A DNA stretch of 64,000 nt from Aureimonas ureilytica DSM 18598 = NBRC 106430 (GTDB lineage Bacteria > Pseudomonadota > Alphaproteobacteria > Rhizobiales > Rhizobiaceae). Under the pieces are notes generated by a model that was not told where the DNA came from, did no database searches, and saw only the letters and a list, made by a program, of their open reading frames with translations. Position 1 is the first letter of the stretch. Each line of letters begins with the position of its first letter. Positions 15,235 to 27,907 of this stretch are shown one piece after another. The DNA lies in the NCBI RefSeq assembly GCF_000382705.1, contig NZ_ARQE01000002.1, positions 496,001 through 560,000 of the forward strand, given 5' to 3'. A program made the position numbers and the translations under genes.

Positions 15235-16314
15235 ATGCTGGAACTGATCGACGTCACCCGTGTGGTGGGGGCCGAGACGCATATCGACCGCGTGTCGCTG
15301 CGCCTCGAGCGCGGCTCGCTGAACGTCCTGCTCGGGCCGACGCTCGCCGGCAAGACCAGCCTCATGCGCCTGATGGCCGGGCTCGACCGGCCGAGTTCTG
15401 GGCGGATCGTCGCCGATGGCAAGGACGTGACCAATCTGTCGGTGCGCCATCGCAACGTCGCCATGGTCTACCAGCAGTTCATCAACTACCCGGCCTTCAC
15501 GGTCTACGAGAACATCGCCTCGCCGCTGCGCGTCGCCGGCCGTCCGCAGCGCGAGATCGACGAGGCCGTCCGGCGCGCCGCCAGGCTCCTGAAGCTCGAG
15601 CCCTATCTCGAACGCACGGTCTTGAACCTTTCGGGCGGCCAGCAGCAGCGCACCGCCATCGCCCGGGCGCTGGTGAAGGGCGCCGATCTCGTTCTCCTCG
15701 ACGAGCCGCTCGCCAATCTCGACTACAAGCTGCGCGAGGAACTGCGCGAGGAACTGCCGCGCATCTTCACCGAGTCCGGCGCGATCTTCGTCTATGCCAC
15801 GACCGAGCCGAGCGAGGCGCTGCTTCTCGGCGGCAACACGGTGGCGCTCTCGCAAGGGCGCGTGACGCAGTTCGGCCCGACCGCCGCGATCTATCGCCGG
15901 CCGGCCGATCTTCTGACCGCGCGCACCTTCTCCGACCCGCCGCTGAACGTCGCCTCGGCCGAGAAGACCGCGCAGGGCCTCCGCTCGCAGCTCGGCTTCG
16001 CCACGCCCCTGTCGGAGCGCCTGCGCGCGCTGCCCGATGGCGCCTACCAGATCGGCATCCGGCCGCATCATCTCTCGCTGAAAGCCCGGCCGGAAACGGT
16101 GGCGATGAACGGCATGGCCGTGATCGCCGAGGTCACGGGCTCCGACACGTTCGTTCATGCCGATGTCGCGGGCCAGCGCGTCGTGGCGCTTCTGCCGGGC
16201 GTCCAGCGCGTCGAGCCCGGCGCGCCCGTGACGCTGCATTTCGACCCGGCCAACATGCTGATCTTCGACGCACAGGGGCGCGCCGTCGGCGAGCCCGTGC
16301 CGCTCGCGGCCTGA
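15235..16314 (+). CDS. glpS: glycerol ABC transporter ATP-binding protein GlpS
   Basis: The product is 359 residues. Walker A is GPTLAGKTS, the Q-loop region YQQFINYPAFTVYENI, the signature LSGGQQQRTAIARAL, and Walker B LVLLDEPLANLD. A C-terminal OB-like regulatory region follows (about residues 235-359), as in the MalK/UgpC group. The H-loop position reads YATTEPSEAL, so Thr replaces the usual His (normally THDQ/THDP). This half-site may therefore be catalytically weak, pairing with GlpT. It is the first of two different ATPase subunits encoded together, the arrangement of the rhizobial GlpSTPQV importer. It starts about 75 bases after glpD. Confidence 0.92.
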   Translation: MLELIDVTRVVGAETHIDRVSLRLERGSLNVLLGPTLAGKTSLMRLMAGLDRPSSGRIVADGKDVTNLSVRHRNVAMVYQQFINYPAFTVYENIASPLRVAGRPQREIDEAVRRAARLLKLEPYLERTVLNLSGGQQQRTAIARALVKGADLVLLDEPLANLDYKLREELREELPRIFTESGAIFVYATTEPSEALLLGGNTVALSQGRVTQFGPTAAIYRRPADLLTARTFSDPPLNVASAEKTAQGLRSQLGFATPLSERLRALPDGAYQIGIRPHHLSLKARPETVAMNGMAVIAEVTGSDTFVHADVAGQRVVALLPGVQRVEPGAPVTLHFDPANMLIFDAQGRAVGEPVPLAA

Positions 16315-16327
16315 GGAGAACCGATCC

Positions 16328-17406
16328 ATGGCCCGCATCCAGCTCGACCATATCCGCCACGCCTACACGCCGGACCTCGCCAAAGCCGGCACCTATGCGC
16401 TGCGCGAGATCGACCACACGTTCGAGGACGGCGGCGCCTATGCGCTGCTCGGCCCCTCGGGCTGCGGAAAGACGACGCTTCTCAACATCATCTCGGGGCT
16501 TCTGATCCCGTCGGAAGGCACGCTGCGCTTCGACGACAAGGACGTGACCGCCCTCTCGCCGGAAGCCCGCGACATCGCGCAGGTCTTCCAGTTCCCGGTC
16601 GTCTACGACACGATGACGGTGGCCGAGAATCTGGCCTTCCCCCTGAAGAACCGCCGGGTTCCGAAAGCCGAGATCGACCGGCGCGTTTCCGACATGCTGC
16701 GCCGCCTCGGGCTGGAGGCGAAGGCCAGGCGCAAGGCGCAAGGGCTCACCGCCGACGAGAAGCAGAAGATCTCGCTGGGGCGCGGCCTGGTGCGTTCCGA
16801 CGTCAACGCCATCCTCTTCGACGAGCCGCTGACCGTCATCGACCCGCACATGAAATGGCAGCTCCGCTCGGAGCTGAAGGAGTTGCACCGCCAGTTCCGC
16901 ATGACCATGGTCTATGTCACGCACGACCAGACCGAGGCGCTGACCTTCGCCGAGAAGGTCGTGGTGATGACGGAAGGCCAGGTCGTGCAGATCGGCACGC
17001 CCGAAGAGCTGTTCGAGCGCCCCCGCCACACATTCGTCGGCTATTTCATCGGCTCGCCCGGCATGAACGTTCTGCCCTGCGATCTCGACGGAGAGGACGC
17101 CGTCGTCTCCGGCGCGCGCGTCGCGCTCACCGGCCGCGCCGCGCCGCGCGGCGGGGCGCGCACCGAGCTTGGCATCCGTCCCGAATTCGTCCGCCTCGTG
17201 CCGCGCGGCGAAGGGCTGCCGGTGCGCATCACACGGGTCGAGGATGTCGGCGCCGAGCGCATCGTTCGCGCCGAGTTGAACGGGCAGAAGATCGTCTCCG
17301 TCGTGCCCGACGGCACCGCGCTCCCGGCCGAGGCCGATGTCAGTTTCGATCCCAAGGCCCTGCATCTCTACGCCGACAGCTGGCTCGTGGAAGGGAGGGC
17401 TCAAGC

Positions 17407-17410
<4 letters not shown>
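16328..17410 (+). CDS. glpT: glycerol ABC transporter ATP-binding protein GlpT
   Basis: The product is 360 residues. Walker A is GPSGCGKTT, Walker B AILFDEPLTVID, and the H-loop VTHDQTEAL is intact. The ABC signature is degenerate: LTADEKQKISLGRGL instead of LSGGQ. Together with the altered H-loop of GlpS, this suggests a heterodimer with one composite ATP site complete and one degenerate, as in several asymmetric ABC transporters. The C-terminal regulatory domain is present. Its ATGA junction with glpP (17407-17410) shows translational coupling. Do not confuse it with Escherichia coli GlpT, a glycerol-3-phosphate antiporter. Confidence 0.92.
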
Positions 17411-19190
<1,780 letters not shown>

Positions 19191-19191
19191 C

Positions 19192-19482
19192 ATGCCCGAC
19201 TTTTCCTGGATGGCCTGGACCACGCCGACCGCGCTCTTCTTCGCCTCGATCGCCCTTCTCGTCGCCCTCATGGGCCTGTGGGAATATGTCGCGCCCGGCG
19301 GCAGCCCGCGCTTCGGCATCCTGCGCTTCGAGACGACGCGGGGCGACCGCCTGTTCCTGTCGCTGCTCGGCTCGGCCTTCATCTGCCTCGGCTTCGTGGG
19401 CCTCGGCGGCGAGGACGCCAATCTCTGGGTCGCGCTCGGCGTCTCGTTCCTCTTCGCCCTCTTCGTTTTCCGCTTCGTCTGA
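19192..19482 (+). CDS. small inner-membrane protein, DUF2160 family
   Basis: The product is 96 residues with three hydrophobic segments: TALFFASIALLVALMGLWEY, LFLSLLGSAFICLGFVGLGG and LWVALGVSFLFALFVFRFV. It matches the small DUF2160 proteins that sit between the permease and binding-protein genes in rhizobial glycerol operons. It begins two bases after the glpQ stop, so it is part of the operon. A role as an accessory or stabilising subunit of the importer is suggested by this conserved location, but no function is established from sequence. Confidence 0.85.
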   Translation: MPDFSWMAWTTPTALFFASIALLVALMGLWEYVAPGGSPRFGILRFETTRGDRLFLSLLGSAFICLGFVGLGGEDANLWVALGVSFLFALFVFRFV

Positions 19483-19611
19483 GACCTTCGCCACCCGCGC
19501 CGGGAGAGCGCGGGCGAAGGCGACGGAGCGGCACCAAGGTCTTCGCGTCACCGGCCGATCGACGCGCAAAGGCCCTTCCCGATCGGCCTCGAACACTCTG
19601 GGAGGAGACAC

Positions 19612-21357
<1,746 letters not shown>

Positions 21358-21380
21358 GCATAGCTGGGTCTGACGACGAA

Positions 21381-21421
21381 GCGGCGGCACGGGTGCTCGT
21401 GCCGCCGCTTCCCTTGTTCTC
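21381..21421 (+). terminator. rho-independent terminator of the glp operon
   Basis: GCGGCGGCACG (21381-21391) pairs perfectly with CGTGCCGCCGC (21398-21408) around a 6-base loop, an 11-bp GC stem. A pyrimidine-rich tail TTCCCTTGTTCTC follows. It begins 24 bases after the glpV stop. It also separates the operon from the convergent AraC-type gene. Confidence 0.85.
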
Positions 21422-21485
21422 GAACACGGGCCTTAGCGGCGGCGGTCGCCGCGCGAGGATCGGAGCGAGGCGGCCGGCCCGCTGG

Positions 21486-22508
21486 TCACTCCGGCGGTTT
21501 CGCATCCCCCAGAACGTCCGTCCAGAAATCGAACAATTGCCGGCCGCTCAGCGGAATGCGCGTGGTGCCCGTAGCGCGGGCGACGCGGGGCGAGCAGCCG
21601 AAGCGGCGGTGGAACGCTTTCGAGAACGTCGCCGTGTTGTCGAAGCCGAGCACATTGGCGATGTCGCCGATCGTGCGATGATCCTCGGGATGGAACAGGA
21701 TGGCGCGCGCCGCTTCCAGCCGTCGCTCCTGAATGAAGGCCGAAACGCCGCCGAGTTCCGCGAAGGCGCGATAAAGGGTCGAGCGGGCGATCTCCAGATC
21801 CTTCGAGATCATGTCGGGCGTCAGCGCGGGCGAGGAGAGGTTCTGCTGGATATAGCGCTCCACCCGGTTGCGGATGGCGGGCGGCGTCGAGGCCTGGTTG
21901 GTTTTCTTGCGCGCGGCGAGTTCGTCCAGCGCCGCCGCGATCAGCGTCAGCGACGCTCGCGTGATGCGCTCGGCCTCGGCGGTCGAGAGCGTCGGCAGAT
22001 GGCGCTCCAGCGACATCATGTGGTCGATCAGAAAACCGGCGCTGGCCGAGCGGAAGACATGGCCGTGCAGATCGGGAATGGCGGGAACGAGCTTGGCGAG
22101 CGCCCGCCGGGGCACGTTGATCATGATCCAGTGGCTGTCGGTCGAAAGGCCGGTCGAAGCGCGCGACGTGTCGAGGCCGATCAGTTCGCCATCGCCGAAA
22201 TCGAAGGGCCTTCCTTCCGCCTCCCCCTTCCAGCGGCCTTCGCAGAAAAGCGCGAAGACGAGATTCGTCTGCTCGCCCTTGGACTCGCCGCTCGGCAGCC
22301 TGTCCACCCAGGCCGCCCTAGTACGCCCGGCCATGACCACGAGGGGCTCCAGCAACCAGGCGGAGGCGTCCATGTCGAAATCGCCGATATCGTGCCCGTC
22401 GGGAAGGCGAATGCTGTATTGCGGAAGAACCGCCTGCCATTTGCGAAACGCCGCTTCGGGCGTCGTGTCCTCGCTTCGAATGCGGACGAAGGGCAGCCGG
22501 TCGGTCAT
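21486..22508 (-). CDS. AraC-family transcriptional regulator
   Basis: A protein of about 340 residues. The N-terminal ligand or dimerisation region resembles the AraC-binding-like domain of the FeaR/NahR-type subgroup. The C-terminal AraC/XylS DNA-binding domain has two helix-turn-helix units: LTPDMISKDLEIARSTLYRAF, then RLEAARAILFHPEDHRTIGD and FDNTATFSKAFHRRFGCSP. The start is ATG 22508, with AGGAGG 5-6 bases before it, rather than an upstream alternative. It converges on glpV and no obvious target gene adjoins it. The inducer is unknown. Bases 22509-22755 hold no gene. Confidence 0.88.
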   Translation of the reverse strand: MTDRLPFVRIRSEDTTPEAAFRKWQAVLPQYSIRLPDGHDIGDFDMDASAWLLEPLVVMAGRTRAAWVDRLPSGESKGEQTNLVFALFCEGRWKGEAEGRPFDFGDGELIGLDTSRASTGLSTDSHWIMINVPRRALAKLVPAIPDLHGHVFRSASAGFLIDHMMSLERHLPTLSTAEAERITRASLTLIAAALDELAARKKTNQASTPPAIRNRVERYIQQNLSSPALTPDMISKDLEIARSTLYRAFAELGGVSAFIQERRLEAARAILFHPEDHRTIGDIANVLGFDNTATFSKAFHRRFGCSPRVARATGTTRIPLSGRQLFDFWTDVLGDAKPPE

Positions 22509-22755
22509 GGGCCTCCTATCCGCAACACAGGCAATACCGCCTCGCAAACAACAGTATCGCGTTCGTCATGTGCGAATGGAGCGAAAAATGTCGAAGAGAT
22601 TTCGGTCGCGTCAACAGTTCAGGACGCGATCCGTTCCATAAGTGAGCAAACGAAATCCGCAGGCGCGACTGCAGAACGAGTTGCGCGCGGGCGCCAGCCT
22701 GCCGCCGAAGCCGGCACGGTCTGCGTTCAAGGACGGGGCGGAAGGCGCGGTTCTC

Positions 22756-23406
22756 TCAAGGGCAAGGAAGGGCGTGCGGCTTCGCCTCGAAGCCCTCCGG
22801 GCCGATCCGCACCGTCGCGGCGCTGCGCGTGCGCTCGCCGCTCGGATTGTCGCAAGCGTCCAAAGTCACGTCGCGCAGGGTCTGAGCCGGCTTCGCCGTT
22901 CCGTCCGCTTCGAGGCGGATCACGTCGAGAGCCGTCGTGGTCTGGCCCATATTGGTGAAGCTCGCCTCGAGAAGCACTTCGTCGCGTCCGTCGCCATTGC
23001 CGTCCGCCGCGGCGACGAGGCGTTGGTACTGGACATCGGGCGGAAGCCGGAAAAGCTGCGCCGCCTCGCCTTGCCCCGTGACGAGGAGAACCGGCGCCGG
23101 ACCGTCGGGAAACGGCTCGATCGCGGCCGGCGCGCGGCTCTGGATCAGATAAACGCGCCCGCTCCCGTTCGCGAACGTTCCGTCCGCGTCGCCGAGGATC
23201 GCGAAGGTCTCGCCCATGTCCCGAGCCGCCTCGGGAGACGCCGTCTTCAGGAGCGCGGCGATCCGTCGGCGATCGGGTTGCGCGTAGAAGGCCTGCCCCG
23301 AGGTGAAGGCCGTGTCGCGATAATCCAGCAGGACCTCGCCTTCGGCATGAGCCGCGCCGGCAAGGAGGAGACCGGGAAGAACGGAAAGAAACGCGAGCTT
23401 GCGCAT
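22756..23406 (-). CDS. secreted protein of unknown function
   Basis: The product is 216 residues. The signal peptide is MRKLAFLSVLPGLLLAGAAHA, so it is exported. The mature protein is beta-rich. It contains AADGNGDGRDEVLLEASF, a Ca-binding or FG-GAP-like DxDxDG pattern, and AILGDADGTFANGSGRVYLI, a second Asp/Gly turn. This hints at a beta-propeller or repeat fragment, but the protein is short for one. The start was set at ATG 23406 because the signal peptide begins there; upstream residues are non-coding in character. It has no clear operon partner; the next same-strand gene (23617) also encodes a secreted protein. Confidence 0.65.
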   Translation of the reverse strand: MRKLAFLSVLPGLLLAGAAHAEGEVLLDYRDTAFTSGQAFYAQPDRRRIAALLKTASPEAARDMGETFAILGDADGTFANGSGRVYLIQSRAPAAIEPFPDGPAPVLLVTGQGEAAQLFRLPPDVQYQRLVAAADGNGDGRDEVLLEASFTNMGQTTTALDVIRLEADGTAKPAQTLRDVTLDACDNPSGERTRSAATVRIGPEGFEAKPHALPCP

Positions 23407-23616
23407 GATTTCAGAGAACTCCACGTCGCGAGCGGTCTTGGCGGACACTCGTGTTGAAGGAGAGAACGAGGCTCGGGGCCGCCATGGCGGCAGACCGGAC
23501 AGGCGCGCTGCCCGGCCCACGTTCGGCGTCGATCCACAAGACGCCAGCCCCAGACAGCCAGCTGCCCGACCGCTCGCGGCCTCGGGCGTGCCCGTCGGTC
23601 TTCCGTTCGTGAGGGC

Positions 23617-24228
23617 CTACTGGACCACCACGCCCTTGCTCCCCGTCGGCGCCGACGCAGACGCGGCGGGCGTCCATTTCACCGGGTTGTAGTAGATCGG
23701 GTAGTCGGCCTGCGTGTTGGCCGAGCCCTCGCTGCGGTAATGGCCCTTGTAGGCGGCAGCGGCGAGGCGGCCGTTCTCGTGAATCATGAACATGACGCAG
23801 CCCTTGCCCGACTGGCCCTTGGTGAGCCCCTTGGCCGGCGGCGTCATGCATTTGGTGAAGCTGCCACCGCTCATGGCAAGGGCCGGCGCCTGTTCCTGAT
23901 CACGGTCGTCGATGCCGACGAAGGCCCCGATCTGCTGAGCGGACAGGTCCTCGTCGCTGAGATTGGTGTATTCGTATCGGACATAATACGGGCGCGCATT
24001 GCGCAGATCGGCGGGGATTTCGAAGCCCGCGAGGTCGCTTTTCGAGCCCTCTTCGATCGCGGTGACCTTCAGTTCGATGGGCACTTCCGGCCCCTTGGGA
24101 ACGAGATGGGGAACGGTCGCGGCCTCCCCCGCCCGCAGTTCCGAGCCTGCCTTGGCATAGGTCTCGGCAAATGCCGGCGCGGCGCTGAGAGCGACAAGGG
24201 TCGCGGCGATCTGAATGGACGTCTTCAT
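23617..24228 (-). CDS. secreted protein of unknown function
   Basis: The product is 203 residues with signal peptide MKTSIQIAATLVALSAAPAFA. The mature part looks like a single beta-sandwich. PIELKVTAIEEGSKSDLAGF, RPYYVRYEYTNLSDEDLSAQ and FVGIDDRDQEQAPAL resemble the DUF4352/telokin-like extracellular domain pattern seen in many small exported proteins. Two Cys (FTKCMTPP and GKGCVMF) are placed for a disulphide. GGAAGG lies 6 bases before ATG 24228. I cannot assign a role. Bases 24229-24435 contain nothing I can support. Confidence 0.65.
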   Translation of the reverse strand: MKTSIQIAATLVALSAAPAFAETYAKAGSELRAGEAATVPHLVPKGPEVPIELKVTAIEEGSKSDLAGFEIPADLRNARPYYVRYEYTNLSDEDLSAQQIGAFVGIDDRDQEQAPALAMSGGSFTKCMTPPAKGLTKGQSGKGCVMFMIHENGRLAAAAYKGHYRSEGSANTQADYPIYYNPVKWTPAASASAPTGSKGVVVQ

Positions 24229-24435
24229 CGGTTGCCTTCCGATTTCGGGACGGAAGCGTCGCTTCTCGCGCGCTCCGTCGCGTCTCCTCCTCCGGCCGAT
24301 CAAAAAGCGGAAATGACGATCAGCCGCACTGATGGTTGCGAATGAAATGCAGCAGCTTTGCGGCACAGCTTGCGGAAGCGGGTTCGGGACGGGCGAGCGG
24401 ACAGCTTCCGAACGCCGGCCGAACCCGCGCCGATC

Positions 24436-25830
24436 TCACAAGACGCGATAGGGCACGAAGCGGCGCACATCCCGATCGACGACGATCTCGCGGTCGGTCG
24501 GCGGAAAGGCGCGCTGGTCGCAGTCGGCGCGGGGGCAGAGGCGGCAGGTGCCGCCGATCGGCGTCGCCGTGCCCGACACGTCCATCCCGTCGGCATAGAT
24601 GAAGGCGCCCGCGTGCTCGGCCTCGCAGCCGAGCGCGACGGCATAGCGCCGGGGCGGGCGGGCATAGGAGCCGGACGGCTTCACGAGGCCCTTGGCCATG
24701 GAGACGTAGCGCACCCCGTCCGGCATCTCGGCGAGCTGGACCAGCACCCGGTCGGGGATGGCGACGGCCTCGTGCACGATCCAGAGCGGGCAGGCGCCGC
24801 CGAAGCGCGCGAACTGCAGGCGCGTCGCCGAATGGCGCTTGGTGATGTTGCCGGCCATGTCCACCCGGCAGAAGAAGAAGGGCACGCCCAGCGCGCCCGG
24901 CCTCTGCAGCGTCGAGAGCCGGTGGCAGGTCTGCTCGAAGCTCGTCGCGAAGCTCTCGCGCAACCGGTCGATATCGTGCCGGAACGCCCGCGCCCGAGCG
25001 CGGAACCGCTCGTAGGGCATGAGAAGCGCCGAGGCGCCGTAATTGGCGAGCCCCGCCTGGAGGAGATGGCGCTCTTCCTCGCTCGGCAGTTTCGAGGCGC
25101 TCGCGATGTCGGCGATGATGGCGCCGAAGGACAGGAGCGCGATCTGGTTGGCGAGGGTGAAGCGCCGCGTCTCGGGCGGCAGCGCACGGCCGAGGGTGAG
25201 CCGCTTTGTGCCGGGGTCGAAGCTGCGCAGGATGCCCTCGCCTGCCGCCTCGCCCGCCTCCTCCAGCCTGACGCCGTGGCGCGCCTGGAGATAGGCGAGG
25301 AGATCGGCCTCGCGCGGCGGGTCGCCGGAGAGTTCCCCCGCCAGCGCCTCCGCCGCGAGGTCGAGCTCGTGAATGTAGTTGCCGGCCTCGTGGAACCAGT
25401 CGCGGATCCGCTCCCAGGGCAGGCGACCGCCCGCCACCGCGTTGTCGGCCAGCGCCTCGTCGTCCATCGAGCGGCGCTCCTGCATGGCGCGCCAGGAGGC
25501 GTGGAGCCGCGCGATCCGCTCGGCCAGCGCCGGCTGGCGCTCCAGGAGTTTCAGGACGCGCCTCGGGTCGTCCAACCCGTCGAACAGCGGATCGTCGAGG
25601 AGATGGGCGAGCGAGACGGCCGGGCGCCCTTGCGCCAGACGCCCGCCCGGCCAGTCGAGCGGGAAGGCTTGCGCGAGCCGCGCCGCGACGGGAGGGGTCA
25701 GCGGGCGGAGATCGTTCTCGATCTGCGAGAGATAGCTGACGGAGATGCCGAGCCGCGCCGCCATCCCGGCCTGTCCGAGCCCTTGCGCCGCCCGCAGGGC
25801 GCGAAGGTCGGACCCGACATAATCCACCAT
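24436..25830 (-). CDS. pccR: short-chain fatty acyl-CoA regulator (PccR/ScfR type)
   Basis: The product is 464 residues. An N-terminal XRE helix-turn-helix (LRALRAAQGLGQAGMAARLG, then ISVSYLSQIENDLRPL) is followed by a degenerate IrrE/ImmA-like peptidase domain and a C-terminal DUF2083 domain with a Cys cluster (GGTCRLCPRADCDQRAFPP). This is the ScfR architecture. PccR of Rhodobacter sphaeroides senses propionyl-CoA-related signals and controls propionyl-CoA carboxylase. Here the gene is divergent from pccB-mce-mcm-pccA, and TTTGCGAA-like elements lie between them. GGGAAAGG precedes the ATG. The specific ligand is inferred from the neighbours. Confidence 0.85.
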   Translation of the reverse strand: MVDYVGSDLRALRAAQGLGQAGMAARLGISVSYLSQIENDLRPLTPPVAARLAQAFPLDWPGGRLAQGRPAVSLAHLLDDPLFDGLDDPRRVLKLLERQPALAERIARLHASWRAMQERRSMDDEALADNAVAGGRLPWERIRDWFHEAGNYIHELDLAAEALAGELSGDPPREADLLAYLQARHGVRLEEAGEAAGEGILRSFDPGTKRLTLGRALPPETRRFTLANQIALLSFGAIIADIASASKLPSEEERHLLQAGLANYGASALLMPYERFRARARAFRHDIDRLRESFATSFEQTCHRLSTLQRPGALGVPFFFCRVDMAGNITKRHSATRLQFARFGGACPLWIVHEAVAIPDRVLVQLAEMPDGVRYVSMAKGLVKPSGSYARPPRRYAVALGCEAEHAGAFIYADGMDVSGTATPIGGTCRLCPRADCDQRAFPPTDREIVVDRDVRRFVPYRVL

Positions 25831-25840
25831 CGCCTTTCCC

Positions 25841-25932
25841 TTTTGTGAAATTTCGCAGACGCTGCTTCACGACACCACATTTGCATATCCGCCACCGGGC
25901 TGGAACAACAGCTCGGAATTTGCGAATTTTCA
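25841..25932. promoter_or_regulatory. candidate PccR-binding elements in the pccR/pccB intergenic region
   Basis: The 117-base divergent region holds TTTTGTGAAATTTCGCAG (25841-25858), CATTTGCATAT (25878-25888) and AATTTGCGAATTTT (25917-25930). All are variants of TTTGCAAA-like half-sites, the type known for PccR. The last lies only about 10 bases before the pccB Shine-Dalgarno and the first just beyond the pccR start, so both genes could be controlled. No clean -35/-10 pair stands out. Confidence 0.5.
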
Positions 25933-25947
25933 CCGGGAGGACCCTCG

Positions 25948-27474
25948 ATGCTGGACAGTCTCACCCGACTGGAGGAACGGCGCGCCGAGGCCCGCCAAGG
26001 CGGCGGCGAGCGGCGCATCGCGGCCCAGCATGCCAAGGGCAAGCTGACGGCGCGCGAGCGGCTGGAGGTGCTGCTCGACGAGGGCTCGTTCGAGGAGCTC
26101 GATATGTTCGTCGAGCACAATTGCACCGATTTCGGCATGGAGGCGCAGGTCATCCCCGGCGACGGCGTGGTGACGGGATCGGGCACGATCAACGGCCGGC
26201 TCGTCTTCGTCTTCTCCCAGGACTTCACCGTCTTCGGCGGCTCGCTGTCGGAACGCCACGCGGCCAAGATCTGCAAGATCATGGACATGGCCTTGAAGGT
26301 CGGCGCGCCTGTGATCGGGCTCAACGATTCGGGCGGCGCGCGCATCCAGGAGGGCGTGGCGAGCCTCGGCGGCTATGCCGAGGTGTTCCAGCGCAACGTG
26401 CTGGCGTCGGGCGTGGTGCCGCAGCTCAGCCTCGTCATGGGGCCCTGCGCCGGCGGGGCGGTCTATTCCCCGGCCATGACCGACTTCATCTTCATGGTGA
26501 AGGACTCGTCCTACATGTTCGTCACCGGGCCGGACGTCGTGAAGACGGTGACCAACGAGGTGGTGAGCCAGGAGGATCTCGGCGGCGCGGTGACGCACAC
26601 GACGAAATCCTCCGTCGCCGACTGCGCCTTCGAGAACGACATCGAGGCGCTGCTGGCCGCCCGCGACCTCATGGGCTTCCTGCCGGCGTCCAACCGCTCC
26701 GGCCTGCCGGAGCGCGCCTCGGGCGATCCGTTCGATCGGCTGGAGCCGAGCCTCGACAGCCTGATCCCGCCGAGCCCCAACCAGCCCTACGACATGCACG
26801 AGCTGATCGCGAAGGTGGTCGACGAGGCTGAGTTCTTCGAGATCCAGCCTGATCATGCCGGCAACATCCTCACCGGCTTCGGGCGGATCGAGGGGCGGCC
26901 GGTCGGGATCGTCGCCAACCAGCCGATGGTGCTCGCCGGCTGCCTCGACATCAATGCCTCGAAGAAGGCCGCGCGCTTCGTGCGCTTCTGCGACGCGTTC
27001 GAAATCCCGATCGTCACCTTCGTGGACGTGCCGGGCTTCCTGCCGGGTGTCGCACAGGAGCACAACGGCATCATCAAGCACGGCGCGAAGCTCCTCTTCG
27101 CCTATGCCGAGGCGACCGTGCCGAAGATCACCGTCATCACCCGCAAGGCCTATGGCGGCGCCTATGACGTGATGGCCTCCAAGCACCTGCGCGGCGACCT
27201 CAACTACGCCTGGCCGACGGCCGAGATCGCGGTGATGGGCGCCAAGGGCGCGGTCGAGATCATCTTCCGGGGGCGGAGCGCGGAAGAGATCGCCGAGCGC
27301 ACGGCGCAATACGAGCGCCGCTTCGCCAACCCGTTCGTCGCGGCCTCCAAGGGCTTCATCGACGAGGTCGTCATGCCCCATTCGACGCGCCGCCGCGTGG
27401 CGCTGGGGCTTCGCAAGCTGCGGGGCAAGCAGTTGCAGAACCCCTGGAAGAAGCACGACAACATCCCGCTTTAG
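25948..27474 (+). CDS. pccB: propionyl-CoA carboxylase beta subunit (carboxyltransferase)
   Basis: The product is 508 residues. It transfers CO2 from biotin on PccA to propionyl-CoA, giving (S)-methylmalonyl-CoA. Two crotonase-like lobes are clear. The acyl-CoA oxyanion segment of the N-lobe is [20 protein letters not shown] with [16 protein letters not shown]. The biotin-side C-lobe has [20 protein letters not shown] and [22 protein letters not shown] precedes the ATG. Being the first gene of a pccB-mce-mcm-pccA run supports propionyl- over acetyl-CoA as substrate. Confidence 0.95.
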   Translation: MLDSLTRLEERRAEARQGGGERRIAAQHAKGKLTARERLEVLLDEGSFEELDMFVEHNCTDFGMEAQVIPGDGVVTGSGTINGRLVFVFSQDFTVFGGSLSERHAAKICKIMDMALKVGAPVIGLNDSGGARIQEGVASLGGYAEVFQRNVLASGVVPQLSLVMGPCAGGAVYSPAMTDFIFMVKDSSYMFVTGPDVVKTVTNEVVSQEDLGGAVTHTTKSSVADCAFENDIEALLAARDLMGFLPASNRSGLPERASGDPFDRLEPSLDSLIPPSPNQPYDMHELIAKVVDEAEFFEIQPDHAGNILTGFGRIEGRPVGIVANQPMVLAGCLDINASKKAARFVRFCDAFEIPIVTFVDVPGFLPGVAQEHNGIIKHGAKLLFAYAEATVPKITVITRKAYGGAYDVMASKHLRGDLNYAWPTAEIAVMGAKGAVEIIFRGRSAEEIAERTAQYERRFANPFVAASKGFIDEVVMPHSTRRRVALGLRKLRGKQLQNPWKKHDNIPL

Positions 27475-27490
27475 AAGGGGAGACGCCGCG

Positions 27491-27907
27491 ATGTTCGGAC
27501 GCTTGAACCATGTGGGCGTGGCGACGCCTTCGATCGCCAAGGCACGGGAGCACTATGCCGGGCTCTTCGGCGACGGGGCTGTGAGCGAGGCCTTCGACCT
27601 GCCCGAACAGGGCGTCAGGGTCTGCTTCGTGGAGGCCGGCAACACGCAGATCGAACTGATCGAGCCGCTCAGCGACGCCTCGCCGATCGCCGGCTTTCTC
27701 GCGCGCAACCCGGCGGGCGGGCAGCATCATCTCTGCTTCGAGGTGGCCGATCTCGACATCGCGATCAACGACGCCAGGGCCCATGGCGCGCGCGTCCTCG
27801 GCACCCCGCGCCTCGGCGCGCACGGCACGCGGATCGTCTTCCTGCATCCGAAGGACATGGGCGGCGTCCTCGTCGAACTCATGGAGGCGCCCGATGGCGG
27901 ACACTGA
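27491..27907 (+). CDS. mce: methylmalonyl-CoA epimerase
   Basis: The product is 138 residues, a glyoxalase/vicinal-oxygen-chelate fold with two beta-alpha-beta-beta-beta modules. Metal ligands fit the family: His in RLNHVGVAT, Gln in [10 protein letters not shown], His in [10 protein letters not shown] and Glu in [10 protein letters not shown]. It interconverts (S)- and (R)-methylmalonyl-CoA so the mutase can act. It starts 17 bases after pccB with AGGGGAG upstream. Its 3' end overlaps the mutase start by 14 bases, which couples their translation. Confidence 0.93.
   Translation: MFGRLNHVGVATPSIAKAREHYAGLFGDGAVSEAFDLPEQGVRVCFVEAGNTQIELIEPLSDASPIAGFLARNPAGGQHHLCFEVADLDIAINDARAHGARVLGTPRLGAHGTRIVFLHPKDMGGVLVELMEAPDGGH

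Noticed and set aside
14548-16338. A 596-codon minus-strand frame opposite glpD and glpS
   Set aside because: It is the antisense shadow of conserved genes, rich in Arg, Gly and His without motifs.
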